Source of the DNA: Lachnospiraceae bacterium OF09-6
Lineage (GTDB): Bacteria > Bacillota > Clostridia > Lachnospirales > Lachnospiraceae
Length of the DNA: 64,000 nucleotides
Assembly (NCBI GenBank): GCA_003435055.1
Contig: QUMM01000003.1
Location: 1 to 64,000, forward strand
Direction of reading: 5' to 3'
The position numbers and the translations under genes were made by a program. The notes below the pieces were generated by a model. It saw nothing but the letters and a program-made list of their open reading frames with translations, searched no databases and was not told the origin of the DNA. This document shows positions 37,243 through 46,369 of the stretch, in pieces (the stretch's first letter is position 1; every line of letters starts with the position of its first letter).

Positions 37243-38019
37243 TTATCCGAGGGCTACGTCCAGAATCATCATGATACTGAATCCGACTGCAAAAAAGATG
37301 GTTCCCAGATTGGAGTGTTTGCCCTGAGACATTTCCGGAATGAGTTCCTCTACCACGACATAAAGCATGGCACCAGCTGCAAAGCTGAGCAGATAAGGTA
37401 ACACAGGGACAATGAAGCCGGATGCCAGAATGGTCAGTACTGCACCTATCGGTTCTACAATGCCGGAAAGCACTCCTCCGGCAAAGGCTTTGGATTTTTT
37501 CATTCCCTCTGCTCGCAGTGGCATGGAAATAATGGCGCCTTCCGGAAAATTCTGAATCGCAATTCCCAGTGATAATGCCAATGCCCCTGCCGCGGTAATT
37601 CCACTGTTTCCCAGACGATAGCCGGCATAAACTACACCGACAGCCATACCTTCCGGAATATTATGCAACGTCACTGCCAGAATCATCATTGTCGTCCTTT
37701 GCAAATTGCTGCCCGGTCCTTCCGCTGCCTCACTGTTCTGATGCAAATGCGGAATTGTCCTGTCCAGTAACAACAAAAAAAGTATCCCAATCCAGAAGCC
37801 AGCTGCTGCCGGGATAAACTGCCATGTTCCCATCGCTGCTGACTGTTCCAGTGCCGGGATCAAAAGACTCCAGATGGATGCTGCTACCATGACTCCAGAC
37901 GCAAATCCGGTCAGAGAACGCTGCACCAGATCACTTAAACTGTGCTTCATAAAGAAAACACAGGCCGCTCCAAGAGATGTGCCGAGGAACGGAATCAGAA
38001 TGCCATATACTGTTTCCAT
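37243..38019 (-). CDS. ZIP family divalent metal transporter
   Basis: 258 aa with about eight membrane helices. The metal-site helices carry LHNIPEGMAVGV and AIQNFPEGAIISMPL, and a histidine-containing loop (HLHQNSE) lies between helices 3 and 4, all typical of ZIP/ZupT importers of Zn, Fe or Mn. Transcribed alone from a strong promoter with an operator-like palindrome in its spacer. Confidence 0.92.
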   Translation of the reverse strand: METVYGILIPFLGTSLGAACVFFMKHSLSDLVQRSLTGFASGVMVAASIWSLLIPALEQSAAMGTWQFIPAAAGFWIGILFLLLLDRTIPHLHQNSEAAEGPGSNLQRTTMMILAVTLHNIPEGMAVGVVYAGYRLGNSGITAAGALALSLGIAIQNFPEGAIISMPLRAEGMKKSKAFAGGVLSGIVEPIGAVLTILASGFIVPVLPYLLSFAAGAMLYVVVEELIPEMSQGKHSNLGTIFFAVGFSIMMILDVALG

Positions 38020-38059
38020 ATGAATGCTCCTGTTATTTTACATGATATAAGTCTTTTTT

Positions 38060-38088
38060 ATTATAGATTAGTTGCCGCTAACTGTCAA
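38060..38088 (-). promoter_or_regulatory. ZIP transporter promoter with TTAG-N6-CTAA operator
   Basis: Minus strand -35 TTGACA (38083-38088), 17-nt spacer, -10 TATAAT (38060-38065): consensus. The palindrome TTAG-TTGCCG-CTAA (38068-38081, with CTAAC on one side) fills the spacer, so binding should block polymerase. It is the same half-site and spacing as the pflB and eno sites (9 of 10 positions). Confidence 0.7.
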
Positions 38089-38210
38089 TTATTTTCCTTT
38101 CTTCACATATCAAATTTTTCTCTCGTATATCTCTATGCCGTTTTCATTTTAAAAATGCATATTCATTCTGAATCTTTATATGCAGCTTGTTCAGATTCTA
38201 AGAGTTTTAA

Positions 38211-38268
38211 TAATTACATATTCTAAATAAGCCCACCAAAAGGCGAGCTTATTTAGAATATGTAATTA
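38211..38268 (-). terminator. Terminator of the sugar operon
   Basis: Perfect 22-bp arms (38211-38232 and 38247-38268) with a 14-nt centre. It includes the stop codon of the enolase-superfamily gene. The inner part AAGCTCGCC / GGTGGGCTT followed by ATTT forms the core hairpin. Confidence 0.75.
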
Positions 38269-39432
38269 GATATATTTTTTTAAAATATCCATATCTACAT
38301 CTACTCCTAGTCCTGGACCATCAGGGACTTTCACTTTTCCATTTTCAATGCCGATATTATGGATTAACAATTCATCTCTCAGTGGATTAAAGTTGCGGTC
38401 ATACTCAATCATTGGTTCATTCTGGAACATGACCGGATTCGCAGTATGTGGTTCCAACGGTGTGGAGGCCAGTGCCTGTAATGCAACCGCAAGTGCGATT
38501 CCAGATCCCCATGCATGCGGAATCACAGCTGTTGTATGTGCCTGTGCAAAGGTTCTGATACGCAAATATTCTGATAGTCCTCCGGTGCAGCAGATATCTG
38601 GCTGTGCAATGTCGATGCAGCCTTCTGAGATCAATCGTTTAAATCCATATAATGTGAATTCACATTCTCCTGCTGCTATGGCGATATCCAGTTTACCCCG
38701 AACTCTTCTGTATCCTTCTATATCTTCCGGCAACACCGGTTCTTCCATGAAGAGTACACGATTTGCTTCCAGAACACGTCCCATTCGAATTGCCGTATAA
38801 GCATTGTATGCATGATTACAGTCTGCCAAAATCCCGATGTCCTCGCCAACTGTTTTTCGAATTGCTTCTACTCTTTTTGCATCCTGCTCCACAGACAGCA
38901 ATCCCAGTTTGATCTTTATCATTTTAAATCCAAGATCTACATAACTGGCTGCTTCTTTTTCCAGAGCATCTAATGTTTTTCCAAGATCAAGATATTGATC
39001 GCCTCTATAATAACACCCCGTAGCATACATATCTACGGCATCTCTCTGACGTCCTCCCATTAATTTGGAAACCGAAACGTTTAATGCTTTTCCACAAATA
39101 TCCCATAATGCGATATCTATTGCACTGATTGCCTCGATATAGGTTCCTTTCTGACCAAAATCTCTGGTATGATTATACATCTGATGCCACAGAATCTCTT
39201 TATCCAAAGGATCTTTCCCTATCAGTAATGGGGTTAATACTTTCTCAATTGCAATCTGTACCGGCTCTGCAGGACCATACTGCCCGCCTTCACCCCATCC
39301 ATAAATGCCCTCATCCGTTAGTATTTTTACCAGCAAACTATTCCGCTCCGGAAAAGCACACTGCGAGGAAAAGAATCTTTTTTCTCCTAATGGCACTTTT
39401 AGTATATATGTTTGTATTTCTTTAATACGCAT
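38266..39432 (-). CDS. Mandelate racemase/muconate lactonizing-type enzyme
   Basis: 388 aa from the ATG at 39432 (GGGGAAAAAGAT upstream). Enolase superfamily: capping domain, then a barrel with KIKLGL (K-x-K base), metal ligands in ILADCNHAYN, FMEEPV and AAGECEFT, and the His region VIPHAWGSGIAL. Resembles galactarolactone cycloisomerase and sugar-acid dehydratases, but the substrate cannot be read from sequence. Last gene of the transporter/aldehyde dehydrogenase operon. Confidence 0.85.
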   Translation of the reverse strand: MRIKEIQTYILKVPLGEKRFFSSQCAFPERNSLLVKILTDEGIYGWGEGGQYGPAEPVQIAIEKVLTPLLIGKDPLDKEILWHQMYNHTRDFGQKGTYIEAISAIDIALWDICGKALNVSVSKLMGGRQRDAVDMYATGCYYRGDQYLDLGKTLDALEKEAASYVDLGFKMIKIKLGLLSVEQDAKRVEAIRKTVGEDIGILADCNHAYNAYTAIRMGRVLEANRVLFMEEPVLPEDIEGYRRVRGKLDIAIAAGECEFTLYGFKRLISEGCIDIAQPDICCTGGLSEYLRIRTFAQAHTTAVIPHAWGSGIALAVALQALASTPLEPHTANPVMFQNEPMIEYDRNFNPLRDELLIHNIGIENGKVKVPDGPGLGVDVDMDILKKYI

Positions 39433-39460
39433 ATCTTTTTCCCCTTTTCTTATCCTGCTC

Positions 39461-40945
39461 TTACTCTGCAATCGAATACTGTAAAATCTCTTCGCTGCTT
39501 GTTTTCGCAGTAATAAGTTCTTTTACTATCTTTCCTTCTTTCATAATCATGATCCGATCTGAAGAACTGAGCAATTCCTCTGTTTCGGATGAACAAATAA
39601 TGATTCCTATGCCTTCTGCAGCCAGTCTTTTCAGATTATCATATATTTCCTGTTTTGCTCCCACATCTACGCCTCTGGTTGGCTCATCCAGCATAACGAT
39701 CTTTTTCTGGGCTGCAATCCATCTGGAAACTACTATTTTCTGCTGGTTGCCACCACTAAATGAAGTAATTGGAAGAAGCAGATCGCTCGGATGTACATTA
39801 AATTCCCGCATTTTCTCTTTTGCAATCTCATTTTCTCTCCCCCTATCAAGCACAAACTTCAGTTCATCCAGCATCGCTGACGTAATGTTCTTCTTTGCAT
39901 TAAAATTCACAAGAATGCCTTCGTCTTTTCTGGATATGGGAACATAGCCAATTCCCAGGCCAGATGCTTCATATGGTGAAGTAGGATGGATCTCTTTTCC
40001 TTCCAGAAAGATTTTTCCCTGATAGGATGAATTCGTGCCAAAAATTGTTCTGACCAGATCACTTTTACCAGATCCAACCAAACCTGCAAAAGCAAGGATT
40101 TCCCCTTTATATAATTGAAAACTGATATTCTCAAATTTACGTTCCAGTGAAAGATTTTTTACTTCAAGCATAATCTGGCTGACATCCCCATTGGTCACTT
40201 CTGATTTTTTGAATATCTCCACAGCCTTCCCAAGCATATGCTCTGTGATCTCTTCCATTGTAAAACCTGTAACCGGCCCTTCTGCAACAACTTTTCCATC
40301 CCTCAGTATAGTCAGCTTATCACAAAGATGAAATACTTCTCCCATTTTGTGTGTGATCAAAACCACTGCTATCCCTCTCTGTTTTAGCCTGCGCACCAGA
40401 TCATATAAGATTTCCTCTTCTGCTTTCGACAGACTGGATGATGGTTCATCCAGGAAAATCACCTTGGGATTTGTATTAATACACTTCGCTATTTCAATTA
40501 ACTGCTGTCCTGCCAGAGACAAGTCCTTCACGGTTGCTTTTTCATCAATCTCTATATTCAAATCGGAAAGCAATTCTCTGACATGTTTTCTGCAGGCTTT
40601 CCAGTCAATCAGGCCTTTTTTCTTTATATTTCGATTTCCCATGATATTTTCTGTGACTGACATTTCTCCAAACAGATTTAATTCCTGAAATACCATGGAA
40701 ATTCCCTGTTCAATGGCCATGGACGGTCCGGTAAACCGGACCTCCTGTCCACCTAATATAATTTTCCCACTATCTGCCTGATAAATCCCCTGCAATATTT
40801 TCACCAGCGTAGACTTTCCAGCACCATTGACACCCAGCAGAGCATGTACTTCACCCGGATAGAAATCTACCGATACATTGTCCAAAACTCTGTTGCTGCC
40901 AAAACTTTTACAGATATTTTTTGCAGATAGAATTGCTTCCGCCAT
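39461..40945 (-). CDS. Sugar ABC transporter ATP-binding protein (RbsA type)
   Basis: 494 aa with two ABC domains. The first has Walker A GVNGAGKST and signature-like LSLAGQQ; the second has the degenerate GLVGSGKSD and signature SFSGGNQQ. This is the layout of ribose/galactose-type importers (CUT2). It lies 14 nt after the binding-protein gene and 28 nt before the enolase-superfamily gene. Confidence 0.94.
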   Translation of the reverse strand: MAEAILSAKNICKSFGSNRVLDNVSVDFYPGEVHALLGVNGAGKSTLVKILQGIYQADSGKIILGGQEVRFTGPSMAIEQGISMVFQELNLFGEMSVTENIMGNRNIKKKGLIDWKACRKHVRELLSDLNIEIDEKATVKDLSLAGQQLIEIAKCINTNPKVIFLDEPSSSLSKAEEEILYDLVRRLKQRGIAVVLITHKMGEVFHLCDKLTILRDGKVVAEGPVTGFTMEEITEHMLGKAVEIFKKSEVTNGDVSQIMLEVKNLSLERKFENISFQLYKGEILAFAGLVGSGKSDLVRTIFGTNSSYQGKIFLEGKEIHPTSPYEASGLGIGYVPISRKDEGILVNFNAKKNITSAMLDELKFVLDRGRENEIAKEKMREFNVHPSDLLLPITSFSGGNQQKIVVSRWIAAQKKIVMLDEPTRGVDVGAKQEIYDNLKRLAAEGIGIIICSSETEELLSSSDRIMIMKEGKIVKELITAKTSSEEILQYSIAE

Positions 40946-40959
40946 TGTCTTATCCTTTC

Positions 40960-42039
40960 TTACTCTGCTATCGGTGTCTGCAGTTCATAGATATCCTGAT
41001 CCATCCAGCCCCAGTCAGCAACGGCTGCTACATCCAGATTTCCCCATGCTTCTGATACATTATCAATGGTTCTTGCTGTGGTATTAAAGAAAATATCTTC
41101 TGGCACGGCATATCCATTGATATAGTCCACAATTACCTTAAATGCAATGTCAGAATGAAGTGCTGCATTATGCTCTGATTCCTGGTCTACATAACCTTCT
41201 TCGATATACTTGCATCCGTTTGGATCACAGTCAATACCAACAATCGTAATGTGTCCTTCTTCCCCTGCCGGTGCAAGCTTATCTAGATAACCAAGTGCTT
41301 CGATCACACCTGACATCATACAGTCTGCACAACAGAATATCGTATTAAACTCCGGATTTGCAGATGCCATGGATAAAATTGCATCATAGGCTACTGACGG
41401 GCTCCAGTTTTTTCCCTCCTGTTCTGCCAGCACTTCAATCTTATCTGTCGTTTCTGCATAGTCATTAAAGCCACTCTGTCTTAACTGTGCAATATTGGAA
41501 GACATATCGCCCAGAACGGTAATTACTTTTGCTGTTTCTCCACTTTCTTCTGCAACTTTTTCCACATACTCTGCTGCTGTTTTTCCAAGAGATGTCTGAT
41601 CTGTCTGAATTGCACAAAGGACATCCACATCTGCATCTTCCAGAACACCAGTATCCAGTGTGATAATCGGTACCCCTGCTTCATTTGCCGTTTCCAGTGC
41701 CGGAACAATTGCTGCCTGATCAATTGGTTTAATTACCATTACATCCGGTTTCTCCACAAGTGCCTGTGAAACCATGTCTGCCTGCACATTTGCATCATTG
41801 TTTGGATCATAGATCTTACATTCTCCACCGGCACTTTCCACCAGTGTTTCCAGATATTTCGTTGAAATACTCTGCCAGTCTGATGCACATTCGTTTGCTA
41901 TATATGCTACTTTTTTGCCATCAAGCAGTTCTGTCGCTTTTTTTGCGCTTTCTTCTGCTGATACCATCATAGTGCTTCCTGCCAGTGCTGATACGGATAA
42001 TGTTGTTGCCAATAACGCTGAAACCACTTTTTTCTTCAT
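40960..42039 (-). CDS. Sugar ABC transporter substrate-binding protein
   Basis: 359 aa, periplasmic-binding-protein type I fold (RbsB-like). Signal peptide of ~28 residues ending VSA-EE without a lipobox cysteine, which is unusual for a Gram-positive binding protein and suggests either anchoring through the membrane helix or release. Binding-domain motifs include VMVIKPIDQAAIVPAL and VPIITLDTG. Ligand unknown; the operon suggests a sugar or sugar acid. Confidence 0.9.
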   Translation of the reverse strand: MKKKVVSALLATTLSVSALAGSTMMVSAEESAKKATELLDGKKVAYIANECASDWQSISTKYLETLVESAGGECKIYDPNNDANVQADMVSQALVEKPDVMVIKPIDQAAIVPALETANEAGVPIITLDTGVLEDADVDVLCAIQTDQTSLGKTAAEYVEKVAEESGETAKVITVLGDMSSNIAQLRQSGFNDYAETTDKIEVLAEQEGKNWSPSVAYDAILSMASANPEFNTIFCCADCMMSGVIEALGYLDKLAPAGEEGHITIVGIDCDPNGCKYIEEGYVDQESEHNAALHSDIAFKVIVDYINGYAVPEDIFFNTTARTIDNVSEAWGNLDVAAVADWGWMDQDIYELQTPIAE

Positions 42040-42091
42040 CTTTCTTCTCCTTTTCTTTTGTACAATGATATGTGTTATATGTTACTCCTCT

Positions 42092-43585
42092 TTAATACTC
42101 TTCATCTGGGAATCCATAAAAGTTCTCGTACTTTGATCCTACATACTGCATATTATTTTTTACACAGAGGAATTCTCTCAATCCGTGCAGTCCATCTTCT
42201 CTTCCGAAACCAGAATTTTTATTTCCACCATATGGTGCTTCCGGTGTTGAGGTTACGTTATAATTTTGCCATACGCTTCCGGCTTTTAATAATTTTCCTG
42301 CACGGTATAGTGTCCGTGGGTTCTCACTCCATACAGCTGCTCCCAAACCACAATCCGTATCGTTTGCCTTTTCGATAGCCTCATCCAGATCTTTTACTTT
42401 TGTCACCATAAGTACCGGTCCGAATATCTCTTTTTTCATGATCTCCATATCTTCCCGCACATTGGTCAGAATTGTTGGTTCATAATAAAATCCTTTTTCG
42501 CACACACCTTCTGTGTAGCGCTTTCCACCTGTCACAATCGTTGCCCCATCTGCAACTGCCCGCTGTACGAAACCATCTACCTTTTCCAATCCTTCCTGGT
42601 CAATCAATGTTCCGATATTCGTTTCCGGATCTGTTGGCAATCCAATCTTTAACTGTTTGAACCGTCGTGTCAACATATCCATAAATTTATCATAAACAAC
42701 CTCATGTACGTATACTCTGGATGATGCACAGCATACTTCACCCTGATTGAAGCAAACACCAAATAATGCAGAGTTTACCGCTCCGTTTAATTCTGCATCT
42801 TTATCAATGCAAATTGCACCTTTTCCACCAAGTTCCAGCACCAATTTTTTGATCACTGGCGCATCTGCGTTCATCCGAAGCAGTTCTCTTCCTACTTCTG
42901 CTGATCCGGTAAATGCTACCACACTGACATCTGGACTAGACATCACAGCATTGCCAAATGTTCCACCTGGACCAGAAATAATATTAACTACACCTGCCGG
43001 GAACCCTGCGTCTTTTATAATTTCTCCAAGCAGTGATGTTGTAGTAGGTGTCTTAGATGACCCCTTCGCTACAATCGTGTTTCCTGCTGCCAACGCCGGG
43101 CAGAGATCCCTCGTCATCAGGTGAATCGGGAAATTCCATGGAGCAATAACAGCTACCACTCCATATGGTTCATAAGACACATAATCCAGTATTCCTCCCT
43201 GTGGCAGTTCAATGTACTCTCCCTGAAATCCGGTCATTACTTTTCCATAGTACTCAAATGCTCTTATCGCAAATGGAATATCGATAACCTGACATTCATG
43301 AAGTGTCTTTCCAGTCTCTGCTGATTCAATTTCTGCTAACTCCTGAGCCCGATTCCTAATCAGTTCTGCTGCTCGAAGCATCAATTTTCCTCTCTCCTCC
43401 GGAAATGTATCTTCCCATCCTTTTGCTGCAGCCTTTGCTGCCACAATGGCTTTTCTGATGTCCTTTTCTGAAGCCTTTGCCAGTCTGGAAACTGGTTCTC
43501 CGGTCGCCGGATTCACAGTGGTAAATGTCGCCCCATTTTCTGCATCTACCCATTCATTGTTAATAAATAACTTCAGTTCACGCAT
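42092..43585 (-). CDS. Aldehyde dehydrogenase family protein
   Basis: 497 aa NAD(P)-dependent aldehyde dehydrogenase. Rossmann motif VVAFTGSAEVG, general base in LELGGKGAICI, nucleophile cysteine in GEVCCASSR, and C-terminal EIFGPVLMV. In this operon it may oxidise an imported aldose or a sugar-derived aldehyde before or after the dehydratase step; that is inference. It sits between permease and binding-protein genes. Confidence 0.92.
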   Translation of the reverse strand: MRELKLFINNEWVDAENGATFTTVNPATGEPVSRLAKASEKDIRKAIVAAKAAAKGWEDTFPEERGKLMLRAAELIRNRAQELAEIESAETGKTLHECQVIDIPFAIRAFEYYGKVMTGFQGEYIELPQGGILDYVSYEPYGVVAVIAPWNFPIHLMTRDLCPALAAGNTIVAKGSSKTPTTTSLLGEIIKDAGFPAGVVNIISGPGGTFGNAVMSSPDVSVVAFTGSAEVGRELLRMNADAPVIKKLVLELGGKGAICIDKDAELNGAVNSALFGVCFNQGEVCCASSRVYVHEVVYDKFMDMLTRRFKQLKIGLPTDPETNIGTLIDQEGLEKVDGFVQRAVADGATIVTGGKRYTEGVCEKGFYYEPTILTNVREDMEIMKKEIFGPVLMVTKVKDLDEAIEKANDTDCGLGAAVWSENPRTLYRAGKLLKAGSVWQNYNVTSTPEAPYGGNKNSGFGREDGLHGLREFLCVKNNMQYVGSKYENFYGFPDEEY

Positions 43586-43596
43586 AAAAACCCCTC

Positions 43597-44562
43597 CTAC
43601 TCTTTTGTTTTTCGCATCTTCTGTGCTGCATCTAAAGCTACTACTGCAAATATTATCACACCTTTAGCCACTTCCTGTGCATAGGGCGATACTCCAATCA
43701 TACTCAATCCATTCGTTATCATTGCGATAGTAATCGCTCCAAGCACCGTACCGGTTACACCTCCTACGCCTCCTGACAGACTTGTGCCACCTAATACTGC
43801 AGCTGCTATTGCATCCATTTCGGTATTTGAAATCATGGTAGAGGATGCACTCATTAATTTGGAAGTCATCATAATTGCACCAAGTCCACATAAAAATCCA
43901 GAAATTATGTACGTTACTATAATAATTCTTGCATTATGAATTCCTGACATCCACGCCGCTTTTGGATTTCCCCCTACCGCATATAACTTTCTTCCATAAT
44001 TTGTATAATTTAATACCATATATGCTATTACCGCAATTACAATCATGATAATAACAGGTGCCGGTATCACTCCATACAATGACTTACTGAAAATTCCATG
44101 TATTTTCGGAAAACCATATAAGGTCAGACCATTGGTAGACAGCTTTCCAATTCCTGTTGTAATCAGATTCATGGCCATGGTCACAATAAATGCTACCATA
44201 CCAAATTTTCCAACCGAAATACCATTTATTACACCTACCACCGATCCTATCACAAGTGCTGTCAGCAGGCAAAGTGGCCATGCCATTCCAGCCACCATCA
44301 TCTTTGCAATCAACAGCGAAATCATAATAATATTTCCTGTTACAGAAAGATCGATTCCTCCTGTAATCAGTACAAATGTCATTCCCATTCCAATTACGCC
44401 ATTCAAAGATGCTGATACCAATACGTTTTTTATATTCTGACCACTGAGAAAAATTCCCTTTGTCTCGATTGTAAAAAATATACAAATAATTACAGCCAGA
44501 ATAATCAATCCACCTTTTTGTCCTAAATCTAGTTTTCTTTTTTCTTTTGCATTACCACCCAT
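43597..44562 (-). CDS. Sugar ABC transporter permease (RbsC type)
   Basis: About 321 aa from the ATG at 44562 (GGAAAGGAAAAAAA upstream). Eight to ten membrane helices with BPD_transp_2-type sequences: VLITGGIDLSVTGNI, GISVGKFGMVAFIVTMAM and GGTSLSGGVGGVTGTVLGA. First structural gene after the GntR regulator, followed by the aldehyde dehydrogenase gene 11 nt later. Confidence 0.93.
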   Translation of the reverse strand: MGGNAKEKRKLDLGQKGGLIILAVIICIFFTIETKGIFLSGQNIKNVLVSASLNGVIGMGMTFVLITGGIDLSVTGNIIMISLLIAKMMVAGMAWPLCLLTALVIGSVVGVINGISVGKFGMVAFIVTMAMNLITTGIGKLSTNGLTLYGFPKIHGIFSKSLYGVIPAPVIIMIVIAVIAYMVLNYTNYGRKLYAVGGNPKAAWMSGIHNARIIIVTYIISGFLCGLGAIMMTSKLMSASSTMISNTEMDAIAAAVLGGTSLSGGVGGVTGTVLGAITIAMITNGLSMIGVSPYAQEVAKGVIIFAVVALDAAQKMRKTKE

Positions 44563-44599
44563 TTTTTTTCCTTTCCAGTTGACGCACTGTGTCATAACA

Positions 44600-44615
44600 T
44601 ATCATACAAGTTGTA
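44600..44615. promoter_or_regulatory. Candidate GntR operator before the permease gene
   Basis: TATCATACAAGTTGTA lies 38 nt upstream of the permease start. It matches TATCATACATGTTATA at 45382-45397 before the regulator gene in 14 of 16 positions. Shared sequence at two operon-related sites suggests a common operator. Confidence 0.4.
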
Positions 44616-44622
44616 ATAAAAA

Positions 44623-45354
44623 CTAATCTTTTTGAAACATATCAATAATCATGTCCAGATTCGTAGCCTTCTGTATGGCATCTTCATACATTTTCGCACT
44701 GCCTTTGTCATGTTCTGTTGTCTTGGTTTGTGCCCCCTGACTGTCTCCATTTCGGATGCATTCCAGAATCTTTTTGTGAAATCCACATTCTGCTTCTACC
44801 GTACCAGTGGATTCCACAACTTCATGCACAATCTGTTTTAACATTGGTAGCATCGCATCGTATACGGTAATCAGTAATTTATTCTGGGATGCAATCGCAA
44901 TCTCCTTATGGAACTCCAGATCATATATTACATATTTTTTCGTATCATCTGCATGTTTCTCCATCAAAGCAATACTTTCTTCCAACTTTCTGATTTGTTC
45001 CTGGGATGCACGTTTTGCTGCAAAATAAGCCATCTGTCTCTCAATCATCTCCCGCGTCTCAAAAAATTCCAGTACCGTATAATCTCCCAGCAACATCATA
45101 TTTTGCAGAGACCTGGAAACTACACTATCTGTATTGTCTATCACCCGTATCCCTTTTCCCTGTTCTCTCCGAACAAAGCCTTTTTCTGCCAGCGCACTGA
45201 TCGCATCTCTGATTGTTGTCCTGCTTACTCCAAACTCCTCACAAAGCGCAGACTCACTTGGTAACAGTTCATCTTTCTGATAAGTATTATTCAATATACG
45301 TTCATGCAAAATATTCTGGATCTGTACCGAAAGTGCTATTCTCTTTGCAGCCAT
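44623..45354 (-). CDS. GntR/FadR-family regulator 1
   Basis: 243 aa. Winged helix (LPSESALCEEFGVSRTTIRDAISALAEKGFVRREQGKG, quoted in part) and an all-helical FCD ligand domain with ETREMIERQMAYFAAKRAS and metal-type histidines (DLEFHKEIAIAS). Lies just before the ABC transporter operon and probably controls it. Closely similar to the neighbouring regulator at 45567-46301, indicating a tandem duplication. Confidence 0.92.
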   Translation of the reverse strand: MAAKRIALSVQIQNILHERILNNTYQKDELLPSESALCEEFGVSRTTIRDAISALAEKGFVRREQGKGIRVIDNTDSVVSRSLQNMMLLGDYTVLEFFETREMIERQMAYFAAKRASQEQIRKLEESIALMEKHADDTKKYVIYDLEFHKEIAIASQNKLLITVYDAMLPMLKQIVHEVVESTGTVEAECGFHKKILECIRNGDSQGAQTKTTEHDKGSAKMYEDAIQKATNLDMIIDMFQKD

Positions 45355-45381
45355 CCTTCACCTCCTTTGTATATTGTGACT

Positions 45382-45401
45382 TATCATACATGTTATATGT
45401 T
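45382..45401. promoter_or_regulatory. Candidate GntR operator before regulator 1
   Basis: TATCATACATGTTATATGTT. Its first 16 positions resemble the permease site, and its TGTTATATGTT 11-mer (45391-45401) recurs before the binding-protein gene at 42073-42083. Confidence 0.4.
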
Positions 45402-45566
45402 ATGTCTTTAATCTACTACTATCTCTTACATTTGTCAATTGTTTTTTGCATATTTTATATTTTTCACAAGAAAATCAATTAATTTTTGTGTATTTTGTCA
45501 GATAATCATTCATAAAAATAGCAGGCACCTTTTTCTCTGCTAAGTACCTGCTATCCCTGTATGATT

Positions 45567-46301
45567 TTACTTTGTCTCCCATATTTGTCGAAACTGAAAA
45601 CTGTCCAGATCCATTCCATTTTTTATGCCATCTAAAAACATCTTTGCACTGACCTGATCATGCTCCAGTGTAATTTTCTTGGCACCATCAGAATCATGAT
45701 TCTTGATACATTCATAGATTTTGGTATGAAATTTCATGGTTGGTTCTACTTTTCCACCATTTTCCACTACCCAATCCACAACCTCTTTTAACATTGGCTG
45801 CATAGCCTCATATACTGCTATCAACAGCTTGTTCGCTGAGGCCTGTGCTATTCTGAAATGGAAATCCATATCAAGAGAAACGTATCGATCTTTGTCTTTT
45901 GTTGCTTCCATTTCCTCTATACAGTGATACATCTCCTGTAGCTGCTGTTCACTGGCTCTTTTCGAAGCAAAATAGACCATCTGGCATTCTATCATCTCTC
46001 TTGTCTCAAAAAATTCTCTGATTGTGTAATTTCCAAGCAACATCATATTTCTGAGAGAATGGGTGAACACCGAATCTGTATTATCGATAACCAGAATTCC
46101 TTTCCCCTGCTGTCGTTTCACCAGACCCTTCTCTACCAACGCACTGATCGCATCTCGAACCGTTGTCCTGCTCACGCCCAATTCTTCGCATAATGCTGCT
46201 TCACTCGGAAGATATTCATTTATTTTATACTGATTTGTCAAAATTCTTTCCTGTAATTCCTGCTGAATCTGTTCAGACAGATTCACTCTTCTCGATACCA
46301 T
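45567..46301 (-). CDS. GntR/FadR-family regulator 2
   Basis: 244 aa, paralogue of regulator 1: the wHTH and the linker GKGILVIDNTDSVFTHSLRNMMLLGNYTIREFF are nearly identical between the two (quoted in part). Same FCD ligand domain. It is separated from regulator 1 by 212 nt with no other gene. It may bind a second ligand or form mixed dimers; neither can be decided here. Confidence 0.9.
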   Translation of the reverse strand: MVSRRVNLSEQIQQELQERILTNQYKINEYLPSEAALCEELGVSRTTVRDAISALVEKGLVKRQQGKGILVIDNTDSVFTHSLRNMMLLGNYTIREFFETREMIECQMVYFASKRASEQQLQEMYHCIEEMEATKDKDRYVSLDMDFHFRIAQASANKLLIAVYEAMQPMLKEVVDWVVENGGKVEPTMKFHTKIYECIKNHDSDGAKKITLEHDQVSAKMFLDGIKNGMDLDSFQFRQIWETK

Positions 46302-46369
46302 AGATTCTTCCTTTTCTTTTACTGTTTATTTTAATTATAGAAGAATTTTACAGGCATTACAATAAAAAC

